Positions 15,517 through 24,557 are shown, counted from the first letter of the stretch. The stretch is DNA of 64,000 bases from Microtetraspora sp. NBRC 16547 (GCF_030268965.1 NZ_BSSE01000033.1:1-64000); one strand, 5' to 3'. The notes: generated by a model from the letters alone, not told the origin. Numbers and translations: made by a program.

Positions 15517-16536
15517 CTAGCTGGGGAATTCGGCTCTGACACCCAGCAGCCGCACCGGCCGCCGTTCGGCGAACCGGTCCAGGGCGGCGAGGGCGGCCTC
15601 CTCGATCGCCGACACCTCGGTGGTCGGCGTCGCCAGGGCGTAGCCATGGGTGTGAGTCAGGAAGGGTGCGTAGCGCACCTTGACCACGACGCGAGTGGCC
15701 GGTCGCCGCTCGGCGGCCACGTCGTACGCCACCCGCCGGGCCAGCCGTACGATCTCGTGCCGAACCTCGTCCCAGTCGTCGAGATCATGCTGGAAGGTGG
15801 TCTCACGGCTGCGCGAGCGCGGGACGTACGGCGTGCCGACCACCGGCGACGTGTCCTGGCCGAGGGCGAGCCGGACCAGCCACGGCCCGATCGTGGGGCC
15901 GAACCGCTCGGCGAGGGCACGCGGATCGGTGACCGCGAGCTCGGAGACGGTACCGATGCCCATCGCGGCGAGCCGCTTGGCGGTCTTGGCCCCCACGCCC
16001 CACAGCGCGTCCGTCGGCCGGTCGCCGAGCACCTCGAACCATGTCTCGTCGGTCAGCCTGAAGACACCGGCGGGCTTGCCGAAGCCGGTCGCCAGCTTGG
16101 CCTGCAGCTTGTTCCGCCCGATGCCGACGGTGCACTCGAGGTCGGTGGACTCGCGCACACGCCTTTGGATCAGGCGGGCCGTCTCCTCGGGATCGTCGTC
16201 GACCGCGAGGAACGCCTCGTCCCAGCCGACCACCTCCACCACGGCGTCGATCTCCCGCAGCGTCGCCATCACCTGGGACGACGCCGCTTCGTACGCCTCC
16301 CGGTCGACGGGCAGGAACACGGCGTCCGGACATCGCCGCGCCGCCGTGCGCAGCGGAAGGCCGGAGTGCACGCCGTACGGGCGCGCCTCGTAGGAGGCGG
16401 TGCTGACCACGCCGCGCTTCGTCGGATCCCCGTCGCCGCCGACGACCACCGGACGCCCACGCAGTTCCGGCCGGCGCAGCAGCTCGACGGCGGCGACGAA
16501 CTGGTCGAGGTCGACGTGCAGCACCCAACGGGTCAC
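15517..16536 (-). CDS. dinB: DNA polymerase IV-like Y-family polymerase
   Basis: The protein has 339 residues from the GTG at 16536. Y-family markers: metal Asp in HVDLDQFVAAVE, PVVVGG, STASYEARPYGVHSG, the second metal site in GWDEAFLAVDDD (the usual S-x-DEAYLD is altered to WDEAFLAV), the helix-hairpin-helix TDALWGVGAKTAKRLAAMGI, and a little-finger domain (RSRETTFQHDL). It copies damaged DNA with low fidelity. No beta-clamp motif is obvious at the C-terminus (RLLGVRAEFPS), as in some actinobacterial DinB paralogues. It stands alone between the kinase and the NlpC gene. Confidence 0.9.
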   Translation of the reverse strand: MTRWVLHVDLDQFVAAVELLRRPELRGRPVVVGGDGDPTKRGVVSTASYEARPYGVHSGLPLRTAARRCPDAVFLPVDREAYEAASSQVMATLREIDAVVEVVGWDEAFLAVDDDPEETARLIQRRVRESTDLECTVGIGRNKLQAKLATGFGKPAGVFRLTDETWFEVLGDRPTDALWGVGAKTAKRLAAMGIGTVSELAVTDPRALAERFGPTIGPWLVRLALGQDTSPVVGTPYVPRSRSRETTFQHDLDDWDEVRHEIVRLARRVAYDVAAERRPATRVVVKVRYAPFLTHTHGYALATPTTEVSAIEEAALAALDRFAERRPVRLLGVRAEFPS

Positions 16537-16612
16537 ATCTCATTGTGTTCCCCGTCCCACGCCGGCCGGTCGCCGACGTCGTACACCTGCGACAGGCGGT
16601 CAGCGGTTCTTG

Positions 16613-17794
16613 TCACTGGTTCCCTGGACGGGTGAAACCGACTCGGGGGGTCGAATAGTTGGCGTAGTTCTCGATGCGGACCACTGAGCGCGAGTTCGGC
16701 GCATGGATCATCGTGTGCTTCTCGGGGTCGAGCACGATTCCCACGTGATCGGGACTGCCGTCCCCGTTGTTGTCGAAGAAGATGAGGTCCCCCGCCTGCT
16801 CTGTGCCGTCGGGGATGCGAGGGCCCCGGAACCACTGGTCGGCGGCGACGCGCGGGATGCTGATCCCGGCCGCCTCGTACGCGCGCAGCGTCAGCCCGGA
16901 GCAGTCGAAGGAGTTCGGCCCGGTCGCGCCCCAGACGTAAGGATCGCCGAGCTGCTTGAGCGCGTAGTCGACGACGGCCCCGGCGCGCGGGTTGTTCGCC
17001 AGGCTGTGGGCGTTCGGCGGAACCCTGACGTCCTGCGACCGGTAGGTGACTCCCCCCGATCCGTACCCATGGGCACCCGTGGCCTGTGCGCCGGAACCGG
17101 AGCGAGAAGCAGGTGCGGCGCCCGAACCGGCGCCGGAGTCCGCACCAGGAGCCGCGCCGGTGCCGTCATAGCCCGCCAGCACGGTCCCCCCGTGCTGGAA
17201 CGCGGGGTCGGGGATCCAGCGCATCGCAGGGTTGTTGCCCGGGACGAAGTCCTGGTCGCCGGGGGCGGGGATGGACGAGAAGAAGGCGAAGTCGCCGAGA
17301 CGCTTGTTGATCTCGCCGGTCGCGTTCTTTACGGCCTCGACGGCCCGCTGTTTCGGTCCCGCGGCCGCCGCCACTCCCTTCTCCACCTGGGATCTGATGT
17401 GCGTCATCGAGATCGTGCTGCTGCTGGTGTTCCGCCGCTGCTCGTCCAGCCAGGCGCGTTTCTCGTTGTAGATCGTCTGGACCTCGCCCTTGGCGGTGCT
17501 CAGCGCCGTTTCCGCGGTTTGGAGGAGGCCGGCGCAGCCCTTCACGGCGCCGCTCATATCGGCGGCGGCCTTGGGATACCTCGCCATGTACGCGGCGAAG
17601 GCGTCGGCGGCCTCGCCGTTCCACGCGTCGTTCACCGAGTTCACCGCGCGCGTGAGGGCACCGGTGTGCGTGGTGATGTCGCCGGCGACTTTTCGCAGGT
17701 GGGCCAGGAGCGTGGTTATCCCCGACTCGTCAGCCGACAGTTCGTCGATGATGCGCTGGATGGGGTGGAGATAGGTGTCCCACATGTCCGTCAC
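16613..17794 (-). CDS. WXG100-type helical domain plus NlpC/P60 peptidoglycan hydrolase
   Basis: The GTG at 17794 overlaps the stop of the upstream gene (GTGA); an in-frame ATG lies at 17785. The protein has ~393 residues. Residues ~10-110 are helical and WXG100-like (LTRAVNSVNDAWNGEAADAFAAY). A Gly/Ala/Ser-rich linker (~215-255) leads to an NlpC/P60 domain with catalytic Cys in FDCSGLTLRAYEAAG, His in SPDHVGIV and the third polar residue in MIHAPNS. It has no Sec signal, so export by a type VII system is likely. It probably cuts stem peptides during wall growth. Confidence 0.88.
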   Translation of the reverse strand: MTDMWDTYLHPIQRIIDELSADESGITTLLAHLRKVAGDITTHTGALTRAVNSVNDAWNGEAADAFAAYMARYPKAAADMSGAVKGCAGLLQTAETALSTAKGEVQTIYNEKRAWLDEQRRNTSSSTISMTHIRSQVEKGVAAAAGPKQRAVEAVKNATGEINKRLGDFAFFSSIPAPGDQDFVPGNNPAMRWIPDPAFQHGGTVLAGYDGTGAAPGADSGAGSGAAPASRSGSGAQATGAHGYGSGGVTYRSQDVRVPPNAHSLANNPRAGAVVDYALKQLGDPYVWGATGPNSFDCSGLTLRAYEAAGISIPRVAADQWFRGPRIPDGTEQAGDLIFFDNNGDGSPDHVGIVLDPEKHTMIHAPNSRSVVRIENYANYSTPRVGFTRPGNQ

Positions 17795-18093
17795 GCCCCC
17801 GCCTCCCGCGGCTTCGGCGGGTCCGCATTGCGGAGGTTCGTGGCGACCTGGTACAGGGAAGTCTCGACCTTGGTCAGGTTCTGCTCGACGTACCGGATCT
17901 CCGAGACGATCTTCTCCTGGAGCTTGCCGATCGCGTCGGCGAGAGGGCCGGACGTACCCTCGATTTTCCCGAAGCAGTCGCGGGCGACGCTCACGGATCC
18001 CTCGTCGGCGTCGGCCTTGAACTGGTTGCCGATGCCCTTGGCCTTGCCCGCGCACTCCTCCAGCGCCTCGAAGTAGACCTCGAACCCCGCCAT
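17791..18093 (-). CDS. WXG100/EspC-like small helical protein (100 aa)
   Basis: The ATG at 18093 has GGCGGAG upstream. The protein is all-helical (FEVYFEALEECAGKAKGIGNQF, then LADAIGKLQEKIVSEIRYVE), the size and pattern of ESX-type secreted partners. It is translationally coupled to the NlpC/P60 gene, whose N-terminus is also WXG100-like, so the two probably form the helical-hairpin heterodimer needed for type VII export. Confidence 0.75.
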   Translation of the reverse strand: MAGFEVYFEALEECAGKAKGIGNQFKADADEGSVSVARDCFGKIEGTSGPLADAIGKLQEKIVSEIRYVEQNLTKVETSLYQVATNLRNADPPKPREAGA

Positions 18094-18247
18094 GAAAGCT
18101 CCGCCTCAAGCGCTCCACTGACATCAGCCGTGTCGGAAATTTTACCATTTCAGTGATCAAGCCGGAGATCCTCCCACGTCCCACGGCCCGGCCGTATTCA
18201 CGAACGGCCACAGAGGCCGGGTCCGGCGAGGTCGGTAATCTCCGTGC

Positions 18248-18802
18248 ATGAAGATCCGACAAGGCATGACAAATGACATCGAAACGGTCGCGGCGCTGCA
18301 CACCATGAGCTGGCGGACCGCCTACGCCGGGCTCATGCCGGACAGCTATCTCAACGGGCCGCTGCTGGACGAGCGCGCGAACCTGTGGCGTGGCCGCCTG
18401 ACCGCCGAACCGCGACCGGGCGGCGACACCGCCTCGTGCCTGCTGATCGCCGAGGACGGCGATGCCGTCAGCGGATTCGTCTACCTCTTCCTCCAGGACG
18501 ACGGCCGGATCCTGTTGGACAATCTCCACGTCAGCCCGGAACTGAAGCGTTCGGGCATCGGACGCCGTCTCATGCACCGCGCCTTCGGCTGGGCGTCCGC
18601 GAACCACCCCGGCCGGGACATCTACCTGGAGGTGCTCCGGGACAACGACTCGGCGCGCGCCTTCTACCTGCGCATGGGCGGCCGGCTGACCAGGGAGTTC
18701 GTGGAACGCTTTCCCGCGGGGTTCGACGTCGACGTTGTGGAGTACACCTGGGATCCGGCCGCTGTGAGCAGCGTCCTCGCTCCCGATCCGGTCACCCCGT
18801 AG
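18248..18802 (+). CDS. GNAT-family N-acetyltransferase
   Basis: The protein has 184 residues: MKIRQGMTNDIETVAALHTM, HTMSWRTAYAGLMPDSYL, then the acetyl-CoA loop LKRSGIGRRLMHRAFG (Q/R-x-x-G-x-G/A type) and LEVLRDNDSARAFYLRMGGR. This is the usual GNAT order. The substrate is unknown. It is monocistronic and divergent from the WXG100 pair. Confidence 0.85.
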   Translation: MKIRQGMTNDIETVAALHTMSWRTAYAGLMPDSYLNGPLLDERANLWRGRLTAEPRPGGDTASCLLIAEDGDAVSGFVYLFLQDDGRILLDNLHVSPELKRSGIGRRLMHRAFGWASANHPGRDIYLEVLRDNDSARAFYLRMGGRLTREFVERFPAGFDVDVVEYTWDPAAVSSVLAPDPVTP

Positions 18803-18927
18803 GCGCCCGCCGTACAGGACGGGACATCGGCGGCGGTCCTGCGGGACACAGGGGCCGACCCGGCCCGAGCGAGTAATCGAGCGGCCCGCTCATTCCGGGA
18901 CGGACCCCACCCGGGACGAGGGGGGCG

Positions 18928-19161
18928 TCACCGGTCCACCGGTCCCGCCATCCCGGCGGGCAGCAGCAGGAAGACCTTCTTCTCCAGACGATCCATCCTG
19001 CCCTGCCGCCCGAAGACGAGCCCGGCGGCGAAGTCCACGAACTGCTTGGCCTCGCTGTCGGGCAGACCCGTCAGATCCATCACCACCGGGACACCCGTAC
19101 GGAAGAAATGCCCCACGTACAGCGCCTCGCTGTAGTCACTCGGCCGCAGCGTTTTGATCAT
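18928..19161 (-). CDS. SepF-like protein (77 aa)
   Basis: Starting at the ATG at 19161 it reads MIKTLRPSDYSEALYVGHFF, then PVVMDLTGLPDSEAKQFVDF, GLVFGRQGRMDRLEKKVFLL. That is the SepF core (beta strand with V-h-x-D-h, helix, F-x-x-G-h, final strand). SepF anchors FtsZ to the membrane in actinobacteria; short paralogues without the membrane-binding N-terminus modulate it. No amphipathic anchor is seen here, so a regulatory role is likelier than anchoring. Confidence 0.75.
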   Translation of the reverse strand: MIKTLRPSDYSEALYVGHFFRTGVPVVMDLTGLPDSEAKQFVDFAAGLVFGRQGRMDRLEKKVFLLLPAGMAGPVDR

Positions 19162-19339
19162 CGGTCCAGTCTGCACCGGCTGTGGCGAACCGCCAAGGGA
19201 GCGGACGCGTGCGCGCGAGGAACGCCGCCCGCCGACCTCTCGCCGCATGTCCGGAGCGGCTGCGATCATGCGGGGGCGAGAGTGCTGATCAACCGGTCGC
19301 GTTCCCAGTGGCGAGTACTCCCGCCACGACGCGAGGTTG

Positions 19340-19740
19340 GTCATCAGGACCTGGCGGCGGGCGGCCGTCCGCTCATCAGCGCCATCGCCGCGCCGAGCCT
19401 CGCGGGTGGCAGCTCGTCGCGCACAATGCTGATGCCGAGCGGGATCACCCCGACGCCGGCCCCCCGCAGGATTCGCCAACCACCATGGGAACGAGCGAGT
19501 CGCTCAACGCGCACACCAGGGAGCCCGCGATCAGCAGCACCAGGCTGAACAGCAGCATCCGCCGCTTGCCGTACATGTCGGCGAGCCTGCTGACGACGGG
19601 AGTCGCGACCGCGCCGGCCAGCAGCGTCGAGGTGAACACCCAGGACGCGTCGGAGCGGTGGTACGCAGCAGGACGGGCAGCTCGGACACCAGCGGGAGCA
19701 CGAGGGTCTGCGTGGGAGAAAGGTCCGGATACGATCAACC
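19340..19740 (-). pseudogene. MFS drug transporter, multiply frameshifted remnant
   Basis: Pieces in different frames line up with an EmrB/QacA-type transporter. They are SPTQTLVLPLVSELPVLLRT, then DASWVFTSTLLAGAVATPVV with RLADMYGKRRMLLFSLVLL (the MFS A-loop), then AGVGVIPLGISIVRDELPPA. At least two frame changes are needed and both ends are missing. It lies between the SepF-like gene and the thioredoxin-fold gene. Confidence 0.75.
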
Positions 19741-19773
19741 GCGGAACCTCGCGCCATTCTTAGGGGCAGTCTG

Positions 19774-20457
19774 ATGGTGGGCACCTCCCGCTTCCAATCG
19801 ATCCGCACGCGCGTGGTCAAGCTGGCCGTCGCCGCCGTCGCCCTCATCGTGCTGGCCGTCCTCTCGCTGGCGCCGAGCGGGCAGCGGGAGCAGGCCGCCG
19901 TCTCCGCGTCGGACCTCGTCTCGTTCCGTCCCGACGGAACCGTCCTGATGGCGCGCCCCGGAGTGACCGCCCCCGTCCTGGAGGTGTACGAGGACTACCA
20001 GTGCCCGTACTGCCGGGATTTCGAGCGGCTCAACGGCGGCGTCGCCAGGGAATGGGCGGTGCAGGGCAAGGTCGCGTTGATCATCCACCCATTCACGGTC
20101 TTCAGCGAGAACGCCGGGGTGACGCACGACAATTCGCGCCGCGCGCTGACGGCGTCCCTGTGCGTCACCGATCCCCGCAAGTGGCTGGCCTACCACGACG
20201 AGCTGTACGCCCACCAGCCCGAAGAGACGCTGGAGGGCGGCTTCCCCGTCGAGGAACTGGTGCGGTACGCGAAGGGGATCGGCATCGCCGAGGCCGGGTT
20301 CACCGCGTGCCTGAACTCCCGGGAGACCTCCGACCGCGCTGACGCGTTGTCGAGGCTCGCCCTCGACCGCGGTGTCCAGGGCACGCCGACCATCCGTCTG
20401 GACGGGCGTGACGTCGACTGGAGTCGGCCGTGGGCCACGCCCGCACAACAGGTTTGA
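19774..20457 (+). CDS. Membrane-anchored DsbA-like thioredoxin-fold protein
   Basis: The protein has 227 residues. An N-terminal membrane helix (KLAVAAVALIVLAVLSLAP) places the rest outside. The DsbA-type domain has the active site CPYC (EVYEDYQCPYCRDFERLNG), a helical insertion, and the cis-Pro loop GTPTIRLDG. It probably oxidises or reduces disulfides in exported proteins, like mycobacterial DsbA/DsbF-type enzymes. The ATG at 19774 is the first available; a shorter start is possible. Confidence 0.85.
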   Translation: MVGTSRFQSIRTRVVKLAVAAVALIVLAVLSLAPSGQREQAAVSASDLVSFRPDGTVLMARPGVTAPVLEVYEDYQCPYCRDFERLNGGVAREWAVQGKVALIIHPFTVFSENAGVTHDNSRRALTASLCVTDPRKWLAYHDELYAHQPEETLEGGFPVEELVRYAKGIGIAEAGFTACLNSRETSDRADALSRLALDRGVQGTPTIRLDGRDVDWSRPWATPAQQV

Positions 20458-20517
20458 GCCTCAGGGGCACCCGGAGAGCGAGAGCGTCGCTCATGCCCGA
20501 AGGCCCCTGAGAGGGAT

Positions 20518-21388
20518 TCAGACGGCCTTTGTGAGGGCCTCGAACTCGTCGTCGGTCAGCTCGACGGCCGCCGCGGTGACGTTCTCCTCCAGGTGCGCGA
20601 CCCGTGACGTGCCGGGGATCGGCAGCATCACAGGAGAGCGGCGCAGCAGCCAGGCCAGCGCGAGCTGGGCCGGGGTGACGCCGTGGTCCTTCGCCGCGCT
20701 CGCCAGCGGACCGCCCGGCTTGGCCAGCTCACCGGTCACGATCGGGAACCAGGGGATGAAGCCCAGCCCCTCCCGCTCCGCGTAGTCCAGCACCGCCTCC
20801 GACTGGCGGTTCACCAGGTTGTACAGGTTCTGCACGGAGATGATCTCGGTGATCGCCCTGGCCTGCTCGATCTCCTCCACGGAGACCTCAGACAACCCGA
20901 TGTGCCGGATCTTGCCCTCGGCCTTCAGGTCGGCGAGCACGCCGAGCTGGTCGGCCAGCGGCACCTGCGGGTCGATCCGGTGCAGCTGCAGCAGGTCGAT
21001 CCGGTCGAGTCGCAGCCGACGGAGCGACATCTCGACCTCCTGGCGGAGGTACTCCGGGCGGCCGACCGGGTGCCACTCCCCAGGGCCGGTGCGGACCAGG
21101 CCCGCCTTGGTCCCGATGACCAGCGAGTCGCCGTACGGGTACAGCGCCTCGGCGATGATCTCCTCGCTGACGTAGGGGCCATAGGAGTCGGCGGTGTCGA
21201 TGAAGTTCACCCCGAGCTCCACGGCCCGACGCAGCACCGCGCGCCTCGCCCCGGTCGCGCGGCTCGCCCCAGATGCCCGGCCCGGTGAGCTGCATCGCGC
21301 CGTAACCGAGCCGAACAACCGGCAGATCTCCGCCGAGAAGGAAGGTGCCGCTCCGCTGTGCCGGAAGGTGCTCCGCCTGTCCAGCCAT
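20518..21388 (-). pseudogene. Aldo/keto reductase with one frameshift
   Basis: The ATG at 21388 has GGAGG upstream and reads [20 protein letters not shown], then [20 protein letters not shown]. Near 21245 the frame shifts by one base. The other frame continues with [20 protein letters not shown] (catalytic Asp/Tyr region), [14 protein letters not shown] (Lys), LLQLHRIDP (His), the NAD(P)H-binding [13 protein letters not shown] and the end. All catalytic residues of the AKR family are kept, so the break may be a recent mutation or a sequence error. Confidence 0.8.
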
Positions 21389-21564
21389 GTCTACCTCCAG
21401 AAGGTCGAAAGACGTTTCCCACCAGTCTCCGTGGTCCCGGAATCGAGCAAGATGGAGCCCCAGCCGAAGCGTCACTCCAGCGGACGCGTCACACACGCCG
21501 GCCGTGACTGATCAGGACGCGCCCAATCGGGGCGGAACCAGGTCATCGGGCACGAGGCACCGGA

Positions 21565-21993
21565 TCAGAACAGGTCGTCAGAGTCGTCAGAGTCGTCGGG
21601 GACGTCGGGCACGAGGAGCGGAGCGGGTCTCCCGGCCGCCGCTTCGTACGCCTCGACCATCCGGCGGGGAGCCGTGAGGCACCACGCCTCGGTGAGCAGC
21701 TCGGCCAGCTCGTCCGGCCGCACCTTGTCCAGCCGGATCTGCACCCAGCCGAAGCGGCCCGAGGTGTAGGAATTCGCGAAGACCTCCGGGTCCTGCCCGA
21801 CGAGCGCCTCCCGCTCCTCCACGGTCACCTTCACCAGGGCGAGGCCGGCGTCCTCCTGAAGGTAGGCGAAGCCCTTGCCGCGCACCTTGATCCCGATGTG
21901 CTTCGCCGGGGTGCCGACCTCGGCCTCCGGAAGCGTCCGCACGATCCGCAGGAACTCCTCGACACCGGCCGCTTGATCATGGAGATTACCCAT
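21565..21993 (-). CDS. MmcQ/YjbR-family protein
   Basis: The probable start is MGNLHDQA at 21993 (an upstream ATG at 22023 is in frame). Family markers are LRIVRTLPEAEVGTPAKHIG, GIKVRGKGFAYLQED, LALVKVTVEEREALV, GRFGWVQIRLDKV and the C-terminal helix. This is the small CyaY-like 'double-wing' DNA-binding fold of unknown role. The C-terminal Asp/Ser tail (DDSDDSDDLF) is unusual. Confidence 0.8.
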   Translation of the reverse strand: MGNLHDQAAGVEEFLRIVRTLPEAEVGTPAKHIGIKVRGKGFAYLQEDAGLALVKVTVEEREALVGQDPEVFANSYTSGRFGWVQIRLDKVRPDELAELLTEAWCLTAPRRMVEAYEAAAGRPAPLLVPDVPDDSDDSDDLF

Positions 21994-22055
21994 GCGAGCA
22001 GGTCTACCAGCCGGGACCGACATTCTCCCGGGCCCGCGGCGGCGATCGCGCGAGG

Positions 22056-23105
22056 TCAGGCGCGCTGACCCACGGCCGTGGCGAGCTCCTTGATGCGGCC
22101 CTTCACTCCGGCTTCCGTCGCCAGCGGAGGTGTGTCCATCCCTTCCCCGCCGTACAGGCCTTCGAAGAACTCCTCCAGCGCCTGCCGCCCGGTGCGGCGG
22201 GGGTGCCAGCCCAGCTCGTCATGGGCCCGGGAGACGTCCATCAGAGGGATCTTCAGCGCCATCTCCAGGAGTTCGGGCGACGCGGGCACCAGGCGCAGGT
22301 GCCAGCCGGCCGCCACCGCCGCCTTCGCGAACACGGCCGGCGTCCTCACCGTACGCGCGCCGAGGATCTCCGCCAGCACGTCCGGCGTGATGACCGGGTC
22401 GGCGGCGATGTTGAAGGCGCCGACGACGGGACGGGTCACCGCGAGCCGGTAGGCCTCCGCGGCGTCCTCGGCGTGCAGGGCCTGCAACCGCAGCCCCGGG
22501 ATGTCCGGCACGAACGGCACCAGCCCGGGACGCACCAGCCGCCTCGGCAGGAACGGGCCCGCGAATATGCGCCGCTGCTCGGTAGCGGCCTCGCGCTTGA
22601 AGATGAAGCCCGGCCGCATCCGGACGACGCGGACAGCGGGGTGATCCCGCTCGAAGATGTCCAGCAGCCGCTCGACGTAGGCCTTCTCCCGCCCGTACGC
22701 GGCCTTCGGCCAGCCGTGGGTCGGCCACGTCTCGTCGACGGCCTGGTCCCTCGGCCCGGGTGAGTACGCGCCGACCGACGAGGCGTAGACCAGCGTGGCC
22801 GCGCCCGCCTTCGCGGCCGCGTCGAACACCCGCTGGCTGCCCGTCACGTTGGTCCGCCAGGTCGTCACCGGGTCATGGGTCGGCTGGAACAGCCAGGCCA
22901 GATGGACCACGGCGTCGGCGCCCGTGAAGATCTGCGCCAGGTCCGCCGTGCTGACGTCGGCCGCCCGCCACTCCGTCTTGCCGGGCCGCCACCCGGGGAA
23001 CCGCCTCGCGACCCCCACGATCGAGGTGACGTCGGGATCCGATTCCAGCGCGGAGACCAGGCTCGTTCCGACGTTGCCGGTCGCTCCGACCACGACTACT
23101 CGCAT
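22056..23105 (-). CDS. NAD-dependent epimerase/dehydratase (extended SDR)
   Basis: The protein has 349 residues from the ATG at 23105. The Rossmann motif MRVVVVGATGNVGTSL begins the protein; ADVSTADL and VHLAWLF follow. The catalytic set is Ser in VYASSVGAYSPG and Tyr-x3-Lys in YGREK. The C-terminal half has RPGFIF and LQALHAEDAAEAYRLA. Substrate unknown, probably a nucleotide sugar or similar compound. It is divergent from a small membrane-protein gene. Confidence 0.88.
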   Translation of the reverse strand: MRVVVVGATGNVGTSLVSALESDPDVTSIVGVARRFPGWRPGKTEWRAADVSTADLAQIFTGADAVVHLAWLFQPTHDPVTTWRTNVTGSQRVFDAAAKAGAATLVYASSVGAYSPGPRDQAVDETWPTHGWPKAAYGREKAYVERLLDIFERDHPAVRVVRMRPGFIFKREAATEQRRIFAGPFLPRRLVRPGLVPFVPDIPGLRLQALHAEDAAEAYRLAVTRPVVGAFNIAADPVITPDVLAEILGARTVRTPAVFAKAAVAAGWHLRLVPASPELLEMALKIPLMDVSRAHDELGWHPRRTGRQALEEFFEGLYGGEGMDTPPLATEAGVKGRIKELATAVGQRA

Positions 23106-23219
23106 GCGGCGTCCGCTGCCCGGGTGACGACCGTCAAAACACGTCCTGCCTGCGGGTTCGCCCGTTTCGCCCGAGCCGCGGACGGGCATGAGGGGATCTC
23201 TCGGGGAAGAAGGGTGATC

Positions 23220-23666
23220 ATGTTGACGAAGCTGCTGCACGGCGCCGCCAGCGGTGCCCTCGCCACCGTGGCGCTGACCGCGGTGTCGCTGGCGGGAGAC
23301 CAGGCCGGGCTGATGCGCGACCAGCCGTCCAGACAGGTCACCCCCGGCCCTCCTCTCCGGCGCGTGAGCCGCCGAGCCCCGCGCGGGGAGGCGCTCGCCC
23401 ACTTCGGTTTCGGCGTGGCGTCCGGTGTCGTGTTCTGTGCCCTCTCGCGAGGGCGGCGGGCCCGGCTGCCACTGGGCGTCGGGTACGCCCTGGCGGCCTG
23501 GATCGCGAGCCAGAACGGCTGGGTGCCGCGCATCGGCATCCTCCCGCCGGAGACCCGGGACGACTCCTGCCGCACCGCCGTGGCGGCCGCCGGACACGTG
23601 GTCTACGGCATGGTCCTCGTGGCCACCATGAACCGCCTTCTCGGCCGGACGCCTCCCACGGTGTGA
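23220..23666 (+). CDS. Small conserved membrane protein (148 aa)
   Basis: The ATG at 23220 (GAAGAAGGG upstream) starts MLTKLLHGAASGALATVALT. Three or four hydrophobic segments are seen (ASGALATVALTAVSLA, FGFGVASGVVFCAL, LGVGYALAAWIAS, AAGHVVYGMVLVATM), separated by Arg-rich loops. The layout is like YagU/DUF1440-type proteins, but I am not sure of the family. Confidence 0.6.
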   Translation: MLTKLLHGAASGALATVALTAVSLAGDQAGLMRDQPSRQVTPGPPLRRVSRRAPRGEALAHFGFGVASGVVFCALSRGRRARLPLGVGYALAAWIASQNGWVPRIGILPPETRDDSCRTAVAAAGHVVYGMVLVATMNRLLGRTPPTV

Positions 23667-23783
23667 CCACTACCGAGCCGCACCGTCGTCCACGGGGGCC
23701 ACGGACCTGCCGGGAAGTTTGCATTCATCCCCACATAGCGGCGACACGCGCGGGAACGCCACCGACTGTCCAAGGGGGCTGCG

Positions 23784-24185
23784 ATGGTCAACGGCAAAGT
23801 CACAGCATGGGTCGGCTGGATCTGGTTCGCCGGAACCCTGATGATCATGGACGGCGTCTTCAACGCGATCACCGGCCTGGTCGCCATCTTCAACCGCAAC
23901 TTCTTCATCCGCTCGGGAAGGGACGTGGTGCTGATCCCCCTCACCGGCATGGGGTGGTTCCACCTGATCATCGGGATCACTCTGCTCGCCGTCGGCGCGG
24001 CGCTGATCGCCGGGCAGGTGTGGGCACGACTGGTGGCGGTCATCCTGGTCGCGGTGAACGCCGTCGCGCACATGATGACGCTGCCCGCCTACCCCTGGTG
24101 GTCGATCACCATGATCGCCATCGACATCTTCATCCTGTACGCGTTGGTCGTGCACGGCGAGGAGGCCCGGCGGGCCCACGGCTAG
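23784..24185 (+). CDS. DUF7144-like four-helix membrane protein
   Basis: The protein has 133 residues: MVNGKVTAWVGWIWFAGTLM, a loop with FNRNFF, GWFHLIIGITLLAVGAALIA, LVAVILVAVNAVAHMMTLPA and ITMIAIDIFILYALVVHG. The W-rich first helix, the His in GWFHL and the PAYPWW loop are typical of this actinobacterial family, often linked with universal stress genes. Function unknown. Confidence 0.75.
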   Translation: MVNGKVTAWVGWIWFAGTLMIMDGVFNAITGLVAIFNRNFFIRSGRDVVLIPLTGMGWFHLIIGITLLAVGAALIAGQVWARLVAVILVAVNAVAHMMTLPAYPWWSITMIAIDIFILYALVVHGEEARRAHG

Positions 24186-24188
24186 GGA

Positions 24189-24392
24189 GTGTTTCGTGGA
24201 TCTTTGCCGTAGCGAGGATCGGCCAGATGGATGCGTCGCAAGGCGGAGAAGGAGGTCGGAGCGGAGCCTCCGGCCGACACTCCCGGGCCCCGCGGAAAGT
24301 CCGAGCTTGCGAGGAGTTTTCGTGGGTGGGGCGACAACGCCGCGAGGCGCCATCTGGCCGACCGCAGTAGGCCAAAAAGATCCACGAAACAC
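24189..24392. repeat. MITE-like palindromic repeat, copy 2 (204 bp)
   Basis: The ends are perfect 17-bp inverted repeats (GTGTTTCGTGGATCTTT and its complement). The pairing continues inward with mismatches for about 40 bp (GGCCAGATGG against CCATCTGGCC). CTAG lies just outside both ends, a possible target duplication. The core matches the element at 12911-13074. No transposase is encoded, so it is either a non-autonomous mobile element or a transcribed long hairpin. Confidence 0.7.
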
Positions 24393-24511
24393 GACCTAGT
24401 CAGATTGCGCTCGGTCAAGGCTTACCGCGGCTCCGACGCCGCGTGAGGGCCCGAGGCGAACTCCGCGCGAAAACAAAGAGGCCGCTCCTCGGAGGGAACG
24501 GCCTCTGACAT

Positions 24512-24533
24512 TGGTGGAGCTATGGGGATTTGA
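24512..24533 (-). repeat. tRNA-Ala 3'-end copy, outermost attachment scar
   Basis: The minus strand reads TCAAATCCCCATAGCTCC-A-CCA, identical to the 3' end of tRNA-Ala at 40551-40627 (T-loop part, acceptor strand and CCA). The shared block also includes the flanking AACGGCCTCTGACAT. A hairpin (AGGCCG/CGGCCT) precedes it, as at the other two copies. Beyond 24533 the sequence diverges. Confidence 0.7.
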
Positions 24534-24557
24534 GGGCGGGAGCCGTACCACTTTCGG

